64,000 nt of DNA from Desulfotruncus arcticus DSM 17038 (lineage in GTDB: Bacteria; Bacillota; Desulfotomaculia; Desulfotomaculales; Desulfallaceae). Numbering within the stretch: the first letter of the stretch is position 1; every line of letters begins with the position of its first letter. The translations under genes and the position numbers were made by a program. Below the pieces are notes generated by a model. The model saw only the letters and a program-made list of their open reading frames with translations, searched no databases and was not told where the DNA came from. This document shows, piece after piece, positions 48,809 to 57,144 of the stretch. The stretch lies in assembly GCF_900113335.1 (NCBI RefSeq), contig NZ_FOOX01000020.1, positions 44,395 to 108,394 of the forward strand. The letters run 5' to 3'.

Positions 48809-51343
48809 TTATAGTACCCCCTTCGCACGTTGGCTCCGCTTGGTCAGTCTGTAAAGTTCTGCGGCTATGCGTTCTATGTCGGCTTCTTCACGTACTACCA
48901 TTTGCTGCACGTTAATGTTGACGCCGCCACCTCCGCCAGCTTGTTGCATTTGGTTGGCGATTTCCGCAGCAAAAGGCCGCATACGGTTTCCCTGTAATGG
49001 TATGGCAGCTTCCGGGCCAGCCTCACCTATGATAATGTTTGAAGCACCTGTGAAAATACCGCCATTTGCGTACCCTGGGGGGTTGCCGTTATTTTTGCTA
49101 CTTCCGCCGCTTACAGTACCTTTGGCGGCACTTGCCGAACTTCGGGCGGCGTCTGCGGCTTTGGATGCTGCCTTGCTTGCCAGGCTTTTAGCTTTGTCGT
49201 AGGCATCCTGGGCTTTCTGTAACACATTTTTAATAGTATCCAGAACACTATTTAAGGCCGATTTCATACTATCAACGGCATTGGTAACGGTAGACTTGGC
49301 ACTATTTATGGCATCGGAAATGGTGGTTTTAATGCTGTTCCACGCGTTTGAAACGTCTGTTTTAATAGCCGTCCAGGTGCTTGAAAGAAAAGACTTAACG
49401 CTATTCCACACACTGGTTGTATTGGACTGGATATTACTCCACGCCGTTTGTATAAGCTGTTTAATAGCGTCTATGGTCGTTTGGATGAGCTGTTTAATGC
49501 TGTTCCATGTTGTTTGCAGGAAAGATTTAATAGTGTTGTAAACTTGTTCTGTATTGGACTTAATAGCGTTCCAGGCATTTTGGATCAATGCTTTTAGGTT
49601 GTTCAGGGTTGTGTCCGTTAACTGTTTAATGCTATTCCAGGTTGATTGCAAGAAGGACTTGATAGCGTTCCACACGGTTTCCGTTGTGGACTTAATCGCG
49701 TTCCAGGCTGTTTCCACCGTGCTTTTAGTCCAGTTCAGATCGTTTTGGAACATTTGTTTTATAAAGTCCCATATTGATTGCAACATGGTCTTAATACCGT
49801 TCCACACGGTGTCCGTGACACTTTTGACAGCGTCCCAGCCGTTTTGCACTACATTTTTGACACTTTCAGCAGAAGTGTTGGTAACGTCCGATATCGCTTT
49901 CCATGCTGTTTGTATGGAGCTTTTTATAGCTTCCCAGCCGGTTTCAGTAAAAGCCTTCGTATCATCCCAGGCTTTTGAAACAGTATCCTTTATGGCGTCC
50001 CAGGTTTCGCCTGCTTTATTTTCAAGTTCAGCCCAGGATTTCTTTAAAAACGCGGCTATTTCGTCGGACTTTGCGTATAAGGTGCCCAGTACCATAATTA
50101 AGGCCGTTACCCCTGCAGCGATTCCCGCCATGGGCAAGGTCACGGCGGTAAAGGCCGTCACCAGAAGTCCCATAACTACCAAAACAGGGCCGATTGCGAC
50201 GGCGAGTGCGGCCACTATAGCAATGACGGTTTTTACTTCCGGTGAAAAGCCGCTAAAAGTGCGGGTTAGTTTTAATACAAGTTCTGTAACGGTTTCTATA
50301 GCGGGCCTCATTACGTCGTAGAAGGAAAGCATTAACCCTTCCACGGCGGAGGATAGTTCAATAAAGCCGCCTTTGGTGTTGTTGGTTATGGTGTCGGCCA
50401 TTTTCTTGGCCGCCCCGTCGGAGTTTTCCAGTTCCTTTGTAAATTGTTCCAGGCCGTCTCCACCTTGCTGAAGAAGTGCCAAAAGTCCAGGGCCAGCCTC
50501 AATACCCACCAGTTCCATAGCGGTGGCAGTATCTATGCCCGCCCCTTTCAGCGTGGTTAATATTTCGGCCAGGGAATGGGTCTGCGGGTTCACGTCGTCA
50601 AAGGTCAGGCCCATTTTAGCTAAGGCGTCAGTTGTCCTTGTGGTTGGGTTCAATAGCTGGGAGATGATACCCCGAAGGGCCGTGCCAGCTTTTTCACCCT
50701 TAATGCCCGCATTACTTAAAAGCCCGATTGCAGCGGACATTTCCTCCACAGACATTCCAGCAGCGGAAGCAATAGGTGCTATATATGAAAAGGCCAGCCC
50801 CAGCCCTTGAATGTCGGTGTTAGATGCGGCGGCGGACTTGGCCAGCACGTCGGCAACGTGGGCCGTTTTGTCGGCGGACATTCCAAAACCTGAAAGGATA
50901 TTGGAAGCAATGTCAGCGGCGGTTCCCAGGTCAACGGCCCCTGCCGCCGCCATGCTTAAAAGTCCAGGCATAGCCTTCATAATGTCGTTTGTGGTGTAAC
51001 CGGCTTGTCCTAAAAAGGTCATGGCTTCGGCGGCTTGCGTGGCACTAAATTGGGTTGTTGAGCCGAGGTCTTTTGCTTGGGCGGTTAGTTTATCCATTTC
51101 CCCGCCCGTGGCCCCCGTAACGGCTTGCACTTTTGACATGGTGGCGTCAAAGTTACTGCCTACGGCCACAACAGCCGTGCCCAGGGCTGTAAGGGGGGTC
51201 GTTACGGCCAGCGACAAGGTTTTACCTATACTTGTTAATTTGGTGCCCACGTCAGATACGCTTTGCTGAGCCGAGTTCAGTTGTCGCTGTAAGTCGCTGA
51301 TGTCTGCGGTAAAACGTACTAATACACTGCTTAACGCACTCAA
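48809..51343 (-). CDS. Tail tape measure protein
   Basis: An 844-residue tape measure; TTG 51343 is chosen (AAAGGTGGG, 6 bases). The N-terminal TP901-type core has A-V-T-G-A-T-G-G-E-M-D-K-L and A-M-T-F-L-G-Q-A-G-Y. Hydrophobic segments lie near residues 375-420. From about 455 to 700 a Trp-rich 11/22-residue repeat runs (W-N-A-I-K-S-x-T-E-T-V, W-N-S-I-K-Q-L). The length sets the tail at roughly 120 nm by the usual rule of about 0.15 nm per residue. Its stop is 2 bases from the distal tail start. Confidence 0.93.
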   Translation of the reverse strand: MSALSSVLVRFTADISDLQRQLNSAQQSVSDVGTKLTSIGKTLSLAVTTPLTALGTAVVAVGSNFDATMSKVQAVTGATGGEMDKLTAQAKDLGSTTQFSATQAAEAMTFLGQAGYTTNDIMKAMPGLLSMAAAGAVDLGTAADIASNILSGFGMSADKTAHVADVLAKSAAASNTDIQGLGLAFSYIAPIASAAGMSVEEMSAAIGLLSNAGIKGEKAGTALRGIISQLLNPTTRTTDALAKMGLTFDDVNPQTHSLAEILTTLKGAGIDTATAMELVGIEAGPGLLALLQQGGDGLEQFTKELENSDGAAKKMADTITNNTKGGFIELSSAVEGLMLSFYDVMRPAIETVTELVLKLTRTFSGFSPEVKTVIAIVAALAVAIGPVLVVMGLLVTAFTAVTLPMAGIAAGVTALIMVLGTLYAKSDEIAAFLKKSWAELENKAGETWDAIKDTVSKAWDDTKAFTETGWEAIKSSIQTAWKAISDVTNTSAESVKNVVQNGWDAVKSVTDTVWNGIKTMLQSIWDFIKQMFQNDLNWTKSTVETAWNAIKSTTETVWNAIKSFLQSTWNSIKQLTDTTLNNLKALIQNAWNAIKSNTEQVYNTIKSFLQTTWNSIKQLIQTTIDAIKQLIQTAWSNIQSNTTSVWNSVKSFLSSTWTAIKTDVSNAWNSIKTTISDAINSAKSTVTNAVDSMKSALNSVLDTIKNVLQKAQDAYDKAKSLASKAASKAADAARSSASAAKGTVSGGSSKNNGNPPGYANGGIFTGASNIIIGEAGPEAAIPLQGNRMRPFAAEIANQMQQAGGGGGVNINVQQMVVREEADIERIAAELYRLTKRSQRAKGVL
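49270..49990 (-). repeat. Trp-rich coiled repeat in the tape measure
   Basis: Degenerate units of 33 and 66 bases encode W-x-A-I-K-S-x-x-x-x-x. They explain the short near-repeats of GCGTTCCA and TTGATAGC type seen in the DNA here. Confidence 0.7.
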
Positions 51344-51368
51344 AAAACACCCACCTTTCTTGGGGCAA

Positions 51369-51425
51369 TAAAAAAAGGGCCGCCATTCGCTACCCACCAT
51401 CGGAATAGCAAATAGCGGCCCCTTT
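51369..51425 (-). terminator. Long terminator after the tail chaperones
   Basis: GGGGCCGCTATTTGCTA ... TAGCGAATGGCGGCCC, then seven Ts on the minus strand. Confidence 0.8.
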
Positions 51426-51430
51426 TGCCT

Positions 51431-51754
51431 CTATGCTTTGTTGAATTTCTTCAACAGTTCTTGGAATTGTATGTCCCGTTCTTCACTGGTAATAGGTTTT
51501 GCGGCGGCGGTCTGTGTTTTGCCTAAAAGTTTTTCAGGCGTAATTAATGTTCTATAATTTCCGGTAGCGTTCATAAGGTTGGCCGCCAGCCATGCAGTTC
51601 GGTGATATGTTGCTTCTTCGGTTTGGTGTTTGAATTCGGTGTAAGCCTCTAACATTTCGGCAAATTCGGTTATGGTTAATTCCCAAAATTCTGCGGGTTT
51701 TAACTGTAACGGGCCGAAGGCCAGCATTTTAAGTTCGCCCCAGCCCGCTTCCAT
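51431..51754 (-). CDS. Tail assembly chaperone, frameshift extension (GT-like)
   Basis: A 107-residue frame whose ATG overlaps the stop of the upstream chaperone (TAATG). It can also be reached by a -1 slip, giving a G-T fusion of about 205 residues. The C-terminal K-P-I-T-S-E-E-R-D-I-Q-F-Q-E-L-L-K-K is helical. Its place directly before the tape measure gene is the standard one for the T part of tail chaperones. Confidence 0.75.
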   Translation of the reverse strand: MEAGWGELKMLAFGPLQLKPAEFWELTITEFAEMLEAYTEFKHQTEEATYHRTAWLAANLMNATGNYRTLITPEKLLGKTQTAAAKPITSEERDIQFQELLKKFNKA

Positions 51755-52044
51755 TAGTTTTTTCTTGTTGCCATTTGGAAGGCTTCGGCCAGTTTTGCCT
51801 GGACATATTCAAAGTTACCGAAGTCCACCAATTCGCCCACTTCTTCTTCCGTTAAGCCCTCATGGATAAGGCCCGCCCAGAGCATTACCCGAACGGCTTT
51901 CATAGACATTTGAATGTTCCCCAGTTCGGCCAGGGGCACGCCCAGGCGGTCTTCGATTTCAGCTAGAGAATTTAAAGTGTAACGCATGGTGTAGGTCATG
52001 TCGCCCAGTTCCAGTTCAATCATATGTCTTTGTGTGTTTGCCAT
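51754..52044 (-). CDS. Tail assembly chaperone (G-like)
   Basis: A 96-residue protein from ATG 52044 (GGGGGT upstream). Helical, with L-G-D-M-T-Y-T-M-R-Y-T-L-N-S-L-A-E-I-E-D-R-L, a pattern common to XkdN/gpG-type chaperones. It coats the tape measure before tail polymerisation. The slippery heptamer is at its very end. Confidence 0.78.
   Translation of the reverse strand: MANTQRHMIELELGDMTYTMRYTLNSLAEIEDRLGVPLAELGNIQMSMKAVRVMLWAGLIHEGLTEEEVGELVDFGNFEYVQAKLAEAFQMATRKN
51757..51763 (-). promoter_or_regulatory. Programmed -1 frameshift site
   Basis: On the minus strand the last codons of the first chaperone read A AAA AAC, directly before TAA. This is a perfect X-XXY-YYZ heptamer in the right phase. 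A -1 slip continues through CTA ATG GAA into the second chaperone frame. Confidence 0.78.
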
Positions 52045-52124
52045 TTTAATAAGTACCCCCAAAAGGTTTTTTAGAAGTGTCATTTTTTCCGGTCAGTTGT
52101 CTATCTAATTAAAAGTGTCATTTT

Positions 52125-52544
52125 TTAAGCGGCAGGTACTACGGTTAAAGCCCCGGTGCCGGTAAATGAAAGCTTGTAGGTTGCGGCGTCTTCTTGCGGA
52201 AATTCAGCAGGGAAGTCGGAAATGATACACTCACCGGTGTATTTCTTGCCGCTGGGCATACGAATTTCAGCTAAAACGGTTTGACGGCTTGCCCAGATAG
52301 TTTCCATTTGGTCAAGGGCAGCGTCAGAAGCCATAAGGTAGCCTTCACATTCCAAGCCCCAGCTGTTGATACCCGCCAGGTTTGCGGCCCAGCCGCCGTC
52401 GTCCTTGGAAGTGGCGTTTACAATGTTGGTGCTTCTGTTTAAGGTGGCGTTGCTTTGTCCGCCTAATACGGTCAGGTCGGTATCGGTCGGGCCGGTTTTA
52501 ACGTAAATAAGCACGTCAACGCCAGCAATTTTTGTTCCTGCCAT
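52125..52544 (-). CDS. Major tail tube protein
   Basis: A 139-residue protein. G-T-K-I-A-G-V-D-V-L-I-Y-V at the start, N-R-S-T-N-I-V-N-A-T-S-K-D-D-G-G-W and the closing Y-K-L-S-F-T-G-T-G-A-L match the TP901-1 family of tail tube proteins. SD AAGGAGG. Probably one of the most abundant virion proteins. Confidence 0.88.
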   Translation of the reverse strand: MAGTKIAGVDVLIYVKTGPTDTDLTVLGGQSNATLNRSTNIVNATSKDDGGWAANLAGINSWGLECEGYLMASDAALDQMETIWASRQTVLAEIRMPSGKKYTGECIISDFPAEFPQEDAATYKLSFTGTGALTVVPAA

Positions 52545-52569
52545 TTGTTGTTTTCCTCCTTATCAAAAT

Positions 52570-52592
52570 AAAAAAGAGGCCGTTTAAGCCTC
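52570..52592 (-). terminator. Terminator overlapping the tail-terminator stop
   Basis: GAGGC TTAAACG GCCTC, then TTTTTTA on the minus strand. Confidence 0.7.
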
Positions 52593-52946
52593 ACATAGGG
52601 TTCTAAAGTTGATTGAATAAAGGTGCCGCCCGTTTTCGTCCGTACCGATATACAGCGGCGTACTTTGGGCGGCGGTACAAAAAATAACGTGGGTTGTGCC
52701 CACGTCAAAGTCTCGCTTTTGGTGCATAAAGTTATATATTTCCCACGCCTTAGCTTCCCCTTCCCCTGGGTGCGTGGCCCTTAGAAGTACCTGGAAAGCG
52801 GGGCGGGTAATTTGGCTGTTACTTGCGGCCCCGCCTGTCAGGGATACCGTTGCACAGTCAGGGGCGGCGGTTGCAGGGATGGTGTTGGGGTAAAATGTAA
52901 AATTCAGCCCTTGCTTAATGACACTTATAAGGTCTAATACCCGCAC
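52584..52946 (-). CDS. Tail terminator / minor capsid protein
   Basis: A 120-residue protein with GTG start behind GGGGGTGA. F-Y-P-N-T-I-P, R-P-A-F-Q-V-L-L-R-A and the I-Y-N-F-M-H-Q-K pattern resemble the tail-terminator (minor capsid) proteins of Firmicute siphophages. It caps the tail tube for head joining. Confidence 0.68.
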   Translation of the reverse strand: MRVLDLISVIKQGLNFTFYPNTIPATAAPDCATVSLTGGAASNSQITRPAFQVLLRATHPGEGEAKAWEIYNFMHQKRDFDVGTTHVIFCTAAQSTPLYIGTDENGRHLYSINFRTLCEA

Positions 52947-52959
52947 GGTTCACCCCCCT

Positions 52960-53403
52960 TTATCCTGCCACAAGTCTTTGCAGTTCGGTTTCAATATGTT
53001 CTTTGTAGGCATCCTGTTCGCCTGTTAGCGGTCTTTCCAGGAATTTCGGCCCGACGTTGTAATGGTTTCCACTCATACCCGTTCCCCCAGGCTTGGCCTG
53101 TGAGCCAGGGCCTAAGTTGTAGGTGCCCTCATGCATTTTCATAGCGTAGTTATAATTGCCGCCGCTATAGCTTTCCCTTACAGCAAATTCCACGGTGCCT
53201 TCGGCCTTTGTTCCGCTTGCGTTGACTTGCTTTTCGTAGGACTGTTCAAGTATTCCCTTGTCATGCGGGGCACTTTCGGAAGCGGTGCGGGCCAGGTCGT
53301 CAATACAGTCCTGCACGGCCTGTTTTAATGCGTTTTCAAGCTCTCTTTCCAGGCCCGTTAGTCTGCCAAGATCAATCCTTACTTCTACGCTAATATTAGC
53401 CAT
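52960..53403 (-). CDS. HK97 gp10-like head-tail joining protein
   Basis: A 147-residue protein. D-L-A-R-T-A-S-E-S-A-P-H-D-K-G-I-L-E-Q-S, then Y-N-Y-A-M-K-M-H-E-G-T-Y and F-L-E-R-P-L, fit the gp10 family that links tail terminator and connector. It is coupled to the upstream gene. Confidence 0.82.
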   Translation of the reverse strand: MANISVEVRIDLGRLTGLERELENALKQAVQDCIDDLARTASESAPHDKGILEQSYEKQVNASGTKAEGTVEFAVRESYSGGNYNYAMKMHEGTYNLGPGSQAKPGGTGMSGNHYNVGPKFLERPLTGEQDAYKEHIETELQRLVAG

Positions 53404-53721
53404 TTATACCGCCACCTTTGTAAATAGTGGCTTTCCGGTAAAGTCCCGAACGATAGCCACGGTTAATGGGTGAAGGCTGTATTGGTTGCCCGTTTCGTCT
53501 TTCCACTCTAATAGGTCGCTGTAGTTCACCGTTACAAGCCCGTTTAATAAAATGGTTGCACTTGTGACGGCTTCTTTGCCGTCTTGGGTTTTCACTAGTT
53601 GGCTGTGTTGGTCTATCCGACATTTAAGTGTCATTCCACGGCCTGGGCGGGGTTGGCCCCACTCATCCAGATCACCGCCTTTGGTGATTTTGACACTTTG
53701 ATTTAGAGGTATGAGGGCCAT
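53404..53721 (-). CDS. Head closure protein
   Basis: A 105-residue beta-rich protein (Q-S-V-K-I-T-K-G-G-D-L-D-E-W-G, C-R-I-D-Q-H-S, Y-S-L-H-P-L-T-V). Gene order between adaptor and gp10-like protein gives the assignment. TAATG overlap with its upstream neighbour. Confidence 0.7.
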   Translation of the reverse strand: MALIPLNQSVKITKGGDLDEWGQPRPGRGMTLKCRIDQHSQLVKTQDGKEAVTSATILLNGLVTVNYSDLLEWKDETGNQYSLHPLTVAIVRDFTGKPLFTKVAV

Positions 53722-54071
53722 TAAACAGCCCTCCCCACCCGGCGTCCTATGATTAGGACGGCCTGGGGTGCCACGGTCTGGGCTGCTTTATCTACCGCAA
53801 TTTGCACACCAGCCACGGAAATGATTTTCACACCCATTTCTGCTTTCCGTAGTGTATCGTCAATTCGTAAAAGCCATAAGGATTGTTCAAAAACGGCCTC
53901 ATCTGGTAGAGGCTTTTCAGCGTCGTTGAAGTTTCTATATATCCGGTAAAGTTGGGCTTTGGCGTTGGCAAGTGCCCGCTGTTTCTGGGTCGGGTCAGCC
54001 GCCACCCATTCGTCGTTGTGTAAAACTTGAGTGGCAAAATACGCCTCAGCATTGGCCACGGTTGCCGCCAT
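53721..54071 (-). CDS. Head-tail adaptor (gp6-like connector)
   Basis: A 116-residue helical protein (V-A-N-A-E-A-Y-F-A-T-Q-V, T-Q-K-Q-R-A-L-A-N-A-K-A-Q-L). This resembles phage head-tail connector proteins that bind under the portal. It starts 249 bases beyond the ATG of the inverted GHKL gene, which separates it from the capsid gene. Confidence 0.72.
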   Translation of the reverse strand: MAATVANAEAYFATQVLHNDEWVAADPTQKQRALANAKAQLYRIYRNFNDAEKPLPDEAVFEQSLWLLRIDDTLRKAEMGVKIISVAGVQIAVDKAAQTVAPQAVLIIGRRVGRAV

Positions 54072-54319
54072 TTAAGCCACCTCACTTTTTTGTCGCTGTT
54101 AGGTTGTTATATGCAACGGATCAATTCAGTTGTTTAATATCAAAAGTTATACGTTTTTAAATTAAAGAAATTTATGCTTAAAAATTATGATTTAAAATTT
54201 GTGAACTTATAGAGGGAAAATTATTCTTCTGCAGTAATATGTTGTTAGAAGTTTTTAAGTTAATAATTTAGCTTTCTTTGGTAATAGCTAATACCAATTA
54301 TAAATAATGGAGTGTGCCA

Positions 54320-55327
54320 ATGAGAATTTATTTACCTAATAACCTTGATCTCTCTAACGCATTAAGGTTCTGCAAAGAATTAAATACGCTTGTTAGTGAG
54401 TATACTGATTACCTATATGATTACAGTTTATTAAGTCTTGTAGAACCTTTTGGGATGTTATTAGTTGGTTCAGCAATGAGGAAGTTCATTAACAGTCACA
54501 CAAATTCAAATCACCAAGGCTGTAACTTTTCAGGCAAAAACTATGCAGCTCATATGGGGTTTTTTCAGAGTATATACTTGGATTATGGTAATAGACCTGG
54601 AGAGGCTAATGGAAATACAAGATATATACCAATAACAGAAATTAATACAAATGCCTTAAAAAAAGAAGCTATTGAAAATTTTGAACATGTAGGAGAAACT
54701 ATTGAAAAAAAATCTCAAGATCTGGCATTAGTGTTAGCAAGACAGGACTTTAATTTGACTGAATATCTAACATATTCAATAAGAGAACTTCTAAGGAATA
54801 TTGTTGAGCATAGTGAATCTAATAGCATATGGATTGCAGGACAATACTGGCCGTCAAGGGATTTAGTAGAAATTGCCATACTTGATGAAGGAGTTGGAAT
54901 TAGAAACAGCCTACGCAATAACCCGCACCTTGAAATCGATAGTGATGAATCCGCATTAATACTAGCTTTAGAACCAGGGATATCTGGTGTAGCTTTTGGA
55001 AAAAGAAAAAGACCAAACGACGTCTGGAGTAACACGGGATATGGCTTATATATGACAAGTCAGATTTGTCAACAAGGTGGTAGTTTTGTTATTTGTAGCG
55101 GCAGTAAAACACTGCTAATGAATAAGTTTACAAAAAAAATATTTGATACTAGCTTTAATGGTACAGCAATTAGGATGAGATTGATTGCATCTAGGATAGG
55201 CAATTTAAACACAGTATTGCAACATTTAGTTAATGAAGGAGAAAAGAAAGCTAGAGAAAATAAAACACATTCAGTTTTATCTGCTTCAAAGGCTTCTAAA
55301 TCTTTATTATCTAAAATAAAGCCTTAA
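54320..55327 (+). CDS. Stand-alone GHKL (HATPase_c) protein, cargo gene
   Basis: A 335-residue AT-rich gene opposite to all its neighbours. The C-terminal half is a Bergerat-fold ATPase: N box R-E-L-L-R-N-I-V-E-H-S, G1 L-D-E-G-V-G-I, G2 N-T-G-Y-G-L-Y-M-T. The N-terminal 150 residues are unrecognised and have no histidine-kinase dimerisation helix or H box. No transmembrane segment is seen. It may be an anti-phage or host-takeover factor carried as a moron. ATG 54320 is chosen, 8 bases after GGAG. Confidence 0.75.
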   Translation: MRIYLPNNLDLSNALRFCKELNTLVSEYTDYLYDYSLLSLVEPFGMLLVGSAMRKFINSHTNSNHQGCNFSGKNYAAHMGFFQSIYLDYGNRPGEANGNTRYIPITEINTNALKKEAIENFEHVGETIEKKSQDLALVLARQDFNLTEYLTYSIRELLRNIVEHSESNSIWIAGQYWPSRDLVEIAILDEGVGIRNSLRNNPHLEIDSDESALILALEPGISGVAFGKRKRPNDVWSNTGYGLYMTSQICQQGGSFVICSGSKTLLMNKFTKKIFDTSFNGTAIRMRLIASRIGNLNTVLQHLVNEGEKKARENKTHSVLSASKASKSLLSKIKP

Positions 55328-55400
55328 CTAAGTAGTGAAAAATAATAGTTTTTATATTTAGAAGCTGCGGACAAAACTAGCGTAACTTTGCTCCTGCTTT

Positions 55401-55427
55401 GGCGTGACGGAAATTTACCGTCACGCC
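55401..55427. terminator. Hairpin between GHKL gene and capsid gene
   Basis: A perfect GGCGTGACGG / CCGTCACGCC stem with a short AT loop. No long T run, but it lies between convergent stops and probably ends both transcripts. Confidence 0.6.
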
Positions 55428-55452
55428 TGTGTATTAATGTATCTTTTTTAAA

Positions 55453-56352
55453 TTAAATGGATTTAGTTACGCCCATTAACCGTGCAGCAGCCCTGGGATG
55501 AAAAACCGCCATGCCGCAATAAAATTCAATACGGGTTCTAAATACAGGCTTGGCATCAATTTCACCCAGGTCACGGACGTTAATCATGCCGTTGCGGAGG
55601 CCGGATACGTATTCTTCAGCCCCGAATTTTACGGCGTAAATGGAAGCGGTGTTGCTGGAAGCCCCTTCGGTGAAGCCAAGAATCTCATTACCGGAGGCGT
55701 CAGTTTCAACAATGCGAATGGGGATACCACCATAAGTGGAAACGGGGCGGCCAAAAGCATCAGAGCCATTTTCAATGTAGTGCTGGGAGCCTTGTAGGAC
55801 TTTCTTAACTTCCCGACGCATAGCTTTGGACATCAGCAGTACGTCCGGTTCGCCTTCAACGGCGTCAATCAGTTCGTCAATCATGGCCAGGGTCAGGTTA
55901 GCGTCACTTGCATCAATTATTTGCTTACCAGTTAACCGTTTTTCCAGTCCGTTGAATTCTTTGGTATTTGTGGAATTATCACCTTTGAAAAAAGACTTGG
56001 TGTAAGCCAGGGAAAGGGCTTTGGCTTTCATTCCGGTATGAATGGCCCTAATGTCCTGAAGGTTGCCACGAGTTGCTACAATAAATTTGTCCACATCAAC
56101 GTCGCCACCCAGGATGTATAAGCCCTCGGAAGCCTGGTTGATTACACCAACACTTTCGGTGTAGCCTTCGTTTTCGCCACGGAAAGCGATACCGGGCAGG
56201 GTTCCTTCCTGATTATATTTGTAAGCGTTACCGGCGATTTCTTGGAAGGGAAGCAGTTCGAAAATAACGGAATTGCGTGCAAAGGTTTCAATTACGCCTC
56301 TTTGCAGAACGTCATTGGATAGTTTAGAGGCTTCAAGTATAGTCAGGGCCAT
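55453..56352 (-). CDS. Major capsid protein
   Basis: A 299-residue HK97-fold capsid protein. The N-arm is L-T-I-L-E-A-S-K-L-S, followed by P-F-Q-E-I-A-G-N-A-Y-K-Y and G-G-D-V-D-V-D-K-F-I. The P-loop-like D-V-L-L-M-S-K-A-M-R-R-E and the terminal F-H-P-R-A-A-A-R-L are typical. Scaffold, minor capsid and portal genes precede it. SD GAGGAGG. No protease gene is visible, so maturation may be protease-free. Confidence 0.88.
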   Translation of the reverse strand: MALTILEASKLSNDVLQRGVIETFARNSVIFELLPFQEIAGNAYKYNQEGTLPGIAFRGENEGYTESVGVINQASEGLYILGGDVDVDKFIVATRGNLQDIRAIHTGMKAKALSLAYTKSFFKGDNSTNTKEFNGLEKRLTGKQIIDASDANLTLAMIDELIDAVEGEPDVLLMSKAMRREVKKVLQGSQHYIENGSDAFGRPVSTYGGIPIRIVETDASGNEILGFTEGASSNTASIYAVKFGAEEYVSGLRNGMINVRDLGEIDAKPVFRTRIEFYCGMAVFHPRAAARLMGVTKSI

Positions 56353-56399
56353 TATTTATTTCCTCCTCAAATTTCGTAATTACGTACATTGTGGGCAAT

Positions 56400-56423
56400 A
56401 AAAAAAGCGTGGGGTTTCCACGC
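56400..56423 (-). terminator. Terminator between scaffold and capsid genes
   Basis: GCGTGG AAACC CCACGC, then seven Ts on the minus strand. Partial termination here could adjust scaffold to capsid output. Confidence 0.72.
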
Positions 56424-56434
56424 CTGTGAAGGTG

Positions 56435-57052
56435 TTACTTTTGGCCGTAAGCGGCTCTTAACAATTCCATTGGGGAGAGTTTATTTAGGTCAGCATTTTG
56501 GCTGCCCTGGGGGTTCGTCCTTTCACCCAGTGGGGTGTCCTTTTTAGTTGTTTTAAACAATCCTTTCTTTTCGGCATTGGCCAGCCATTCCAGCTTTTGT
56601 TCGGGGTTCATGTGCTGGGGCAGTAAGTCTTTGAATTCTTCGGGCACGTTTTCCAGCCGTGCTTCCAGAAGACTGTTTATTACCCCCTCAAGCTGAACCA
56701 CCCGTTCGGTAGCTTTGGAATAGGTTTCTTTGGTCTGGTTCAATTCATCCGAAGTGGTCTTATACAGTTCCTCGAATTTGCCTTGCTGTTCTTTGGCTTT
56801 CTTTTCCTGTTCAACCGCTTTTTTGTCCCTTTCGGTTTTTTCGGCTTTCAAGGTTTCAAGGTCTTTCATCAATTCTTTGTATTTACTGTTCACTTCATCA
56901 AAGCGGTGCTTGGGTATCATGTGTTCTTTATCCTGGTGGCCGCCTGAATTATCCCCGTCCTGGTTTTCCGTGTTTTTCGCCCCGTCAGGCGTAGGGTTTT
57001 GGGTGTTCAGGTTTTCGTTTGGGTTGGTGTTGTTAGTGTTCTGTTCAGACAT
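56435..57052 (-). CDS. Capsid scaffolding protein
   Basis: A 205-residue, highly charged helical protein. An Asn/Thr/Pro-rich N-terminus precedes a long coiled coil (K-E-L-M-K-D-L-E-T-L-K-A-E-K, Y-S-K-A-T-E-R-V-V-Q-L-E) and a C-terminal S-P-M-E-L-L-R-A-A-Y-G capsid-binding motif. Features and position match SPP1-type scaffolds. Confidence 0.85.
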   Translation of the reverse strand: MSEQNTNNTNPNENLNTQNPTPDGAKNTENQDGDNSGGHQDKEHMIPKHRFDEVNSKYKELMKDLETLKAEKTERDKKAVEQEKKAKEQQGKFEELYKTTSDELNQTKETYSKATERVVQLEGVINSLLEARLENVPEEFKDLLPQHMNPEQKLEWLANAEKKGLFKTTKKDTPLGERTNPQGSQNADLNKLSPMELLRAAYGQK

Positions 57053-57114
57053 TACTTAAATCCCCTTTCGAATTTCGCTTGTTTTCGTGGTTGCGTCCAC
57101 GGTGTTAGGGAGAA

Positions 57115-57139
57115 TAAAAAAAGGCCCTTTTGGGGGCCA
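57115..57139 (-). terminator. Terminator after the minor capsid gene
   Basis: GGCCCCC AAAA GGGCC, then seven Ts on the minus strand. Confidence 0.75.
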
Positions 57140-57144
57140 AAGTC

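Noticed and set aside
49270..49990. Short, regularly spaced repeats that could be mistaken for a CRISPR array
   Set aside because: They are coding repeats of the tape measure (W-x-A-I-K units), with no constant repeat and unique spacer layout; no CRISPR array was seen in the window.
49554..50321. 255-codon plus-strand open frame opposite the tape measure gene
   Set aside because: It mirrors the repeat structure and base bias of the tape measure gene; no SD or independent features.
52085..52120. CTATCTAATTAAAAGTGTCA resembling the P1-P5 promoter on the minus strand
   Set aside because: It shares only the GATAG part and an AAGTGTCA site in the wrong order and spacing.
56371..56395. TACGTACATT near the capsid start, similar to half of the 18-bp operator family
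   Set aside because: Only the first ten positions match; the AGTACAAG half is absent, so I did not count it as a copy.
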